Below, in pieces: positions 54,801 to 58,381 of a DNA stretch of 64,000 nt; position 1 is the stretch's first letter; each line of letters begins with the position of its first letter. The notes under the pieces were generated by a model that searched no databases, had not been told where the DNA came from, and worked only from the letters and a program-made list of their open reading frames with translations. The translations under genes were made by a program, and so were the position numbers. The DNA is from Rugalucina vietnamica (Eukaryota; Mollusca; Bivalvia; Lucinida; Lucinidae): NCBI GenBank assembly GCA_964017185.1, contig OZ024874.1, positions 19,514,457 through 19,578,456 of the forward strand, written 5' to 3'.

Positions 54801-57800
54801 CTAATATATTTCACATGCACAATAAATCCATGTCATTTTAGTCTGAAAATGTGTGTGTGTGGGGGGGGGGGGAGGGGGGGGGGGAGGGTATAAATAATTC
54901 TAAGATTTAAGGAAGGATGTTGCAAGAGTTTTCCCTTGCTACAACTATTGTTGACTAAAAACTTTGCAGTGGGTGAATGTTATAATATAGGGATCAAACA
55001 TGATTTTCCATTCATTAACATTCGCCAGGTAGAAAACCGAGGGCATAGCCGGAGGTTTTCAACACTCCCGAGGGACCTAGCGAATGTTAATGAATGACAA
55101 AATCATTTTTGATCGCAATTATTGCATAAATTCTGCAAAAACGAAAGAAATAAGGTGCAGAAACTAAAGAAATATGGTGCACTATATTTTACAGCCTCAT
55201 CACATTTTCATACGCGTAAAAGATTTCGTTTTTATGCTCGTTCCGGGCGGACTTCAGTTTCTCATTACTAGCACGTGTTTTGCGTGGCGCCCAGTAACGA
55301 GCATTAGTAAAAGCCATGTATTAACAGCACGTGCGCGCGTGAATTGCAATATTAATGCATGGCTTTCTCTTCATTAATAAACGGCTCTTAATATCGTGTG
55401 ACACGGGTATTTATGCAATAATAAAAAATAAAAGCGCTGCAGGCATGCATGATACCCCGCCACGCAAATTTAATTTAGCAAAAATGTTTCTCAATAAATT
55501 CTCAAGATAAAGAGAAGAACAAAATTTTGTCATAAATGAAGGACCATAACTCTGTATACATTGATAAAATTTACCCATCTTCAATCCCAAACCACTACTT
55601 CCTGATTTGAACTTTTATACAAAGTTTGAATAAAATTGGTTGATAAATGCACAAAACAGAGGCAGCAAACGAAATTTTAATGTAAATCATGGGCCATAAC
55701 TCTGTACTTATGTAACTAAATTTATTCATTTTCAACCCCAAACTACTCCTTCCTGATATGAACTCCTATACAAAGATTGAAGAAAATCGGTCAATAAATG
55801 CTCAAGATAGAGTTCGGAAACAAAATTTTAATGTAAATCAAGGGCCATAACTCTACTTATTTGACCAAATTTACCCATCTTCAATCCCAAACCACTCCTT
55901 CCTGATATGAACTCCTATACAAAGATTGAAGAAAATCGGTCAATAAATGCTCAAGATAGAGTTCGGAAACAAAATTTTAATGTAAATCAAGGGCCATAAC
56001 TCTGTACTTATTTGACAAAATTTACCCATCTTCAATCCCAAACCACTCCTTCCTGATATGAACTTCTATACAAAGATTGAAGAAAATCGGTCAATAAATG
56101 CTCAAGATAGAGTTCGGAAACAAAATTTTAACGTAAATCAAGGGCCATAACTCTGTACTTATTTGACAAAATTTACCCATCTTCAATCCCAAATCACTCC
56201 TTCCTGGTATGAATTCCTATACAAAGTTTGAAGAAAATCGGTCAATAAATGCTCAAGATAGAGCCCGGAAACAAAATTTTAACGTAAATCAAGGGCCATA
56301 ACTCTGTACTTATTTGACGAAATTTACCCATCTTCAATACCAGACCACTCCTTCTTGGCATGAACTCCTATACAAAGTTTGAAGAAAATCGGTCTATAAA
56401 TGCTCAAGATGGAGTCCGGAAACAAAATTTTAACGTAAATCAAGGGCCATAACTCTGTACATATTTGACAAGATTTACCCATCTTCAATCCCAGACCACT
56501 CCTTCTTGATATGAACTCCTATACAAAGTTTGAAGAAAATCGGTCAATAAATGCTCAAGATAGAGCCCGGAAACAAAATTTTAACGTAAATCAAGGGCCA
56601 TAACTCTGTACTTATTTAACGAAATTTACCCATCTTCAATCCCAGACCACTCCTTCATGGTATAAACTCCTAAACAAAGTTTGAAGAAAATCAGTCAATA
56701 AATACTCAAGATAGAGCCTGGAAACGAAATTTTAACGTAAATCAAGGGCCATAACTCTGTACTTATTTGACGAAATTTACCCATCTTCAATCCCAAACCA
56801 CTCCTTCCCAATATAAACTCCTATACAAAGTATGAAGAAAATCGGTCAATAAATGCTCAAGATAGAGCCCGGAAACGAAATGCTGACGGACGGACAGACG
56901 GACGGACGGACGCACGGACGGACGCACGGACGGACGGACATTCGAACGCAAATTTTTTTGGAGGGTATAACATAATACCCCGCACTTTTATAAGTGGCGG
57001 GGTATAACAATATTTATTCATATGTTTAATTTTTCACATATTTGCATGGACTTACGTTATGTTTCTATGTGAAGCCATGAGCAGTTCAAAATCAGGCCCA
57101 TATGCCTGTAAAGCATCAACGACCAATAGGCTGTGTACTGTCAGAGTTACAGAGGTATCATAGGGTCTCTTTGTTAAGTTGGTTTTCACTCCAGATACTT
57201 GAAGTTCTGCAACTGCACGCTCTGTGGACAAAAATAAATATATATAATTTGACCAAAAAAATATTTAATAATAAAATAAATTCAAAATGGAATATCTTGT
57301 CAGTTTATCAAAACTGCTAAAAGAAGAATTTATTTATGTGCAGGATATGGTGTATTTTATATTTTGCCCTCAATATTGTGTAAGAGTTATATGCAACTCA
57401 ACAAAAACCCCGGATGAAGAGATAAAGAGTTAAGCATGTGGCCCAATTTGACTTAGATCTTATATACAATCATATTTATAATCTTGTATGACATATGTCA
57501 CATATGCTATATGAGCCACATCATAAGAAAACCAGATTTTTCCTATAGTATGCAAAAACAAAGGTGCAGATCAGCTTTGCAGTAACTGCGAAGCTGATCA
57601 GCACCTTTATTTTTGCTACACGAATAGTACAAAGCCTCTTCTTCTTAAATCCTAAATTTCAAGATTCTATCGATCTTCTGTATCTGCATATGCTGGTTTG
57701 TGTCGGACCTGATCAGAAACCCCGAAGACCGGTTTTCTTGCGTGGCGGCTCATATTTACCCCTGCTTTGTATTTCTAAAGACAACTGATTGATAGAGAAC

Positions 57801-58346
57801 TGCATCAGCAGCAACTGTGAATCCTCTGTCCCTTCCTGCATCAACCTTTCCCCACCCACTCTACTATCATCAAAACTGTCAGAAAGAGTGACTTCCCTTA
57901 GCTCGTCCAGACCACCAGAGGACTCTGCTAGTGACATAGATGGGGAAGAGGTCGGGAAATGGCTGGACGGCGAGGCCTTGGAGAATGACTGGAGACATCT
58001 GTTGATTGTCTGGACCTGGAAAAGATTATTGCGTTCTAGCTATCACTCTTTAATAATCTTATCTTTCTGCAGATTTAACTAATCTGGGTCCTGTTATATG
58101 AAACTAGGCCGGTTAAAGACCCAGTAAACTTATTGACAGCTTTACTTCTGTAGCATAAATGTCTATGTAAATCAACAAAAGTGTCTACCAAAAATTGTCA
58201 TTAGCTTATGTAGCTCCAGATCTACTTTAAAATTGTTGTATGCAACAAAAAGAAATGTCATCTTAACTAATAGACTCCTTAAATTTAATGGCAGCTTAAG
58301 TTTTAATGACAGCATAAGTTTATGCAACAGGGCCCATTGGCGGATC

Positions 58347-58381
<35 letters not shown>

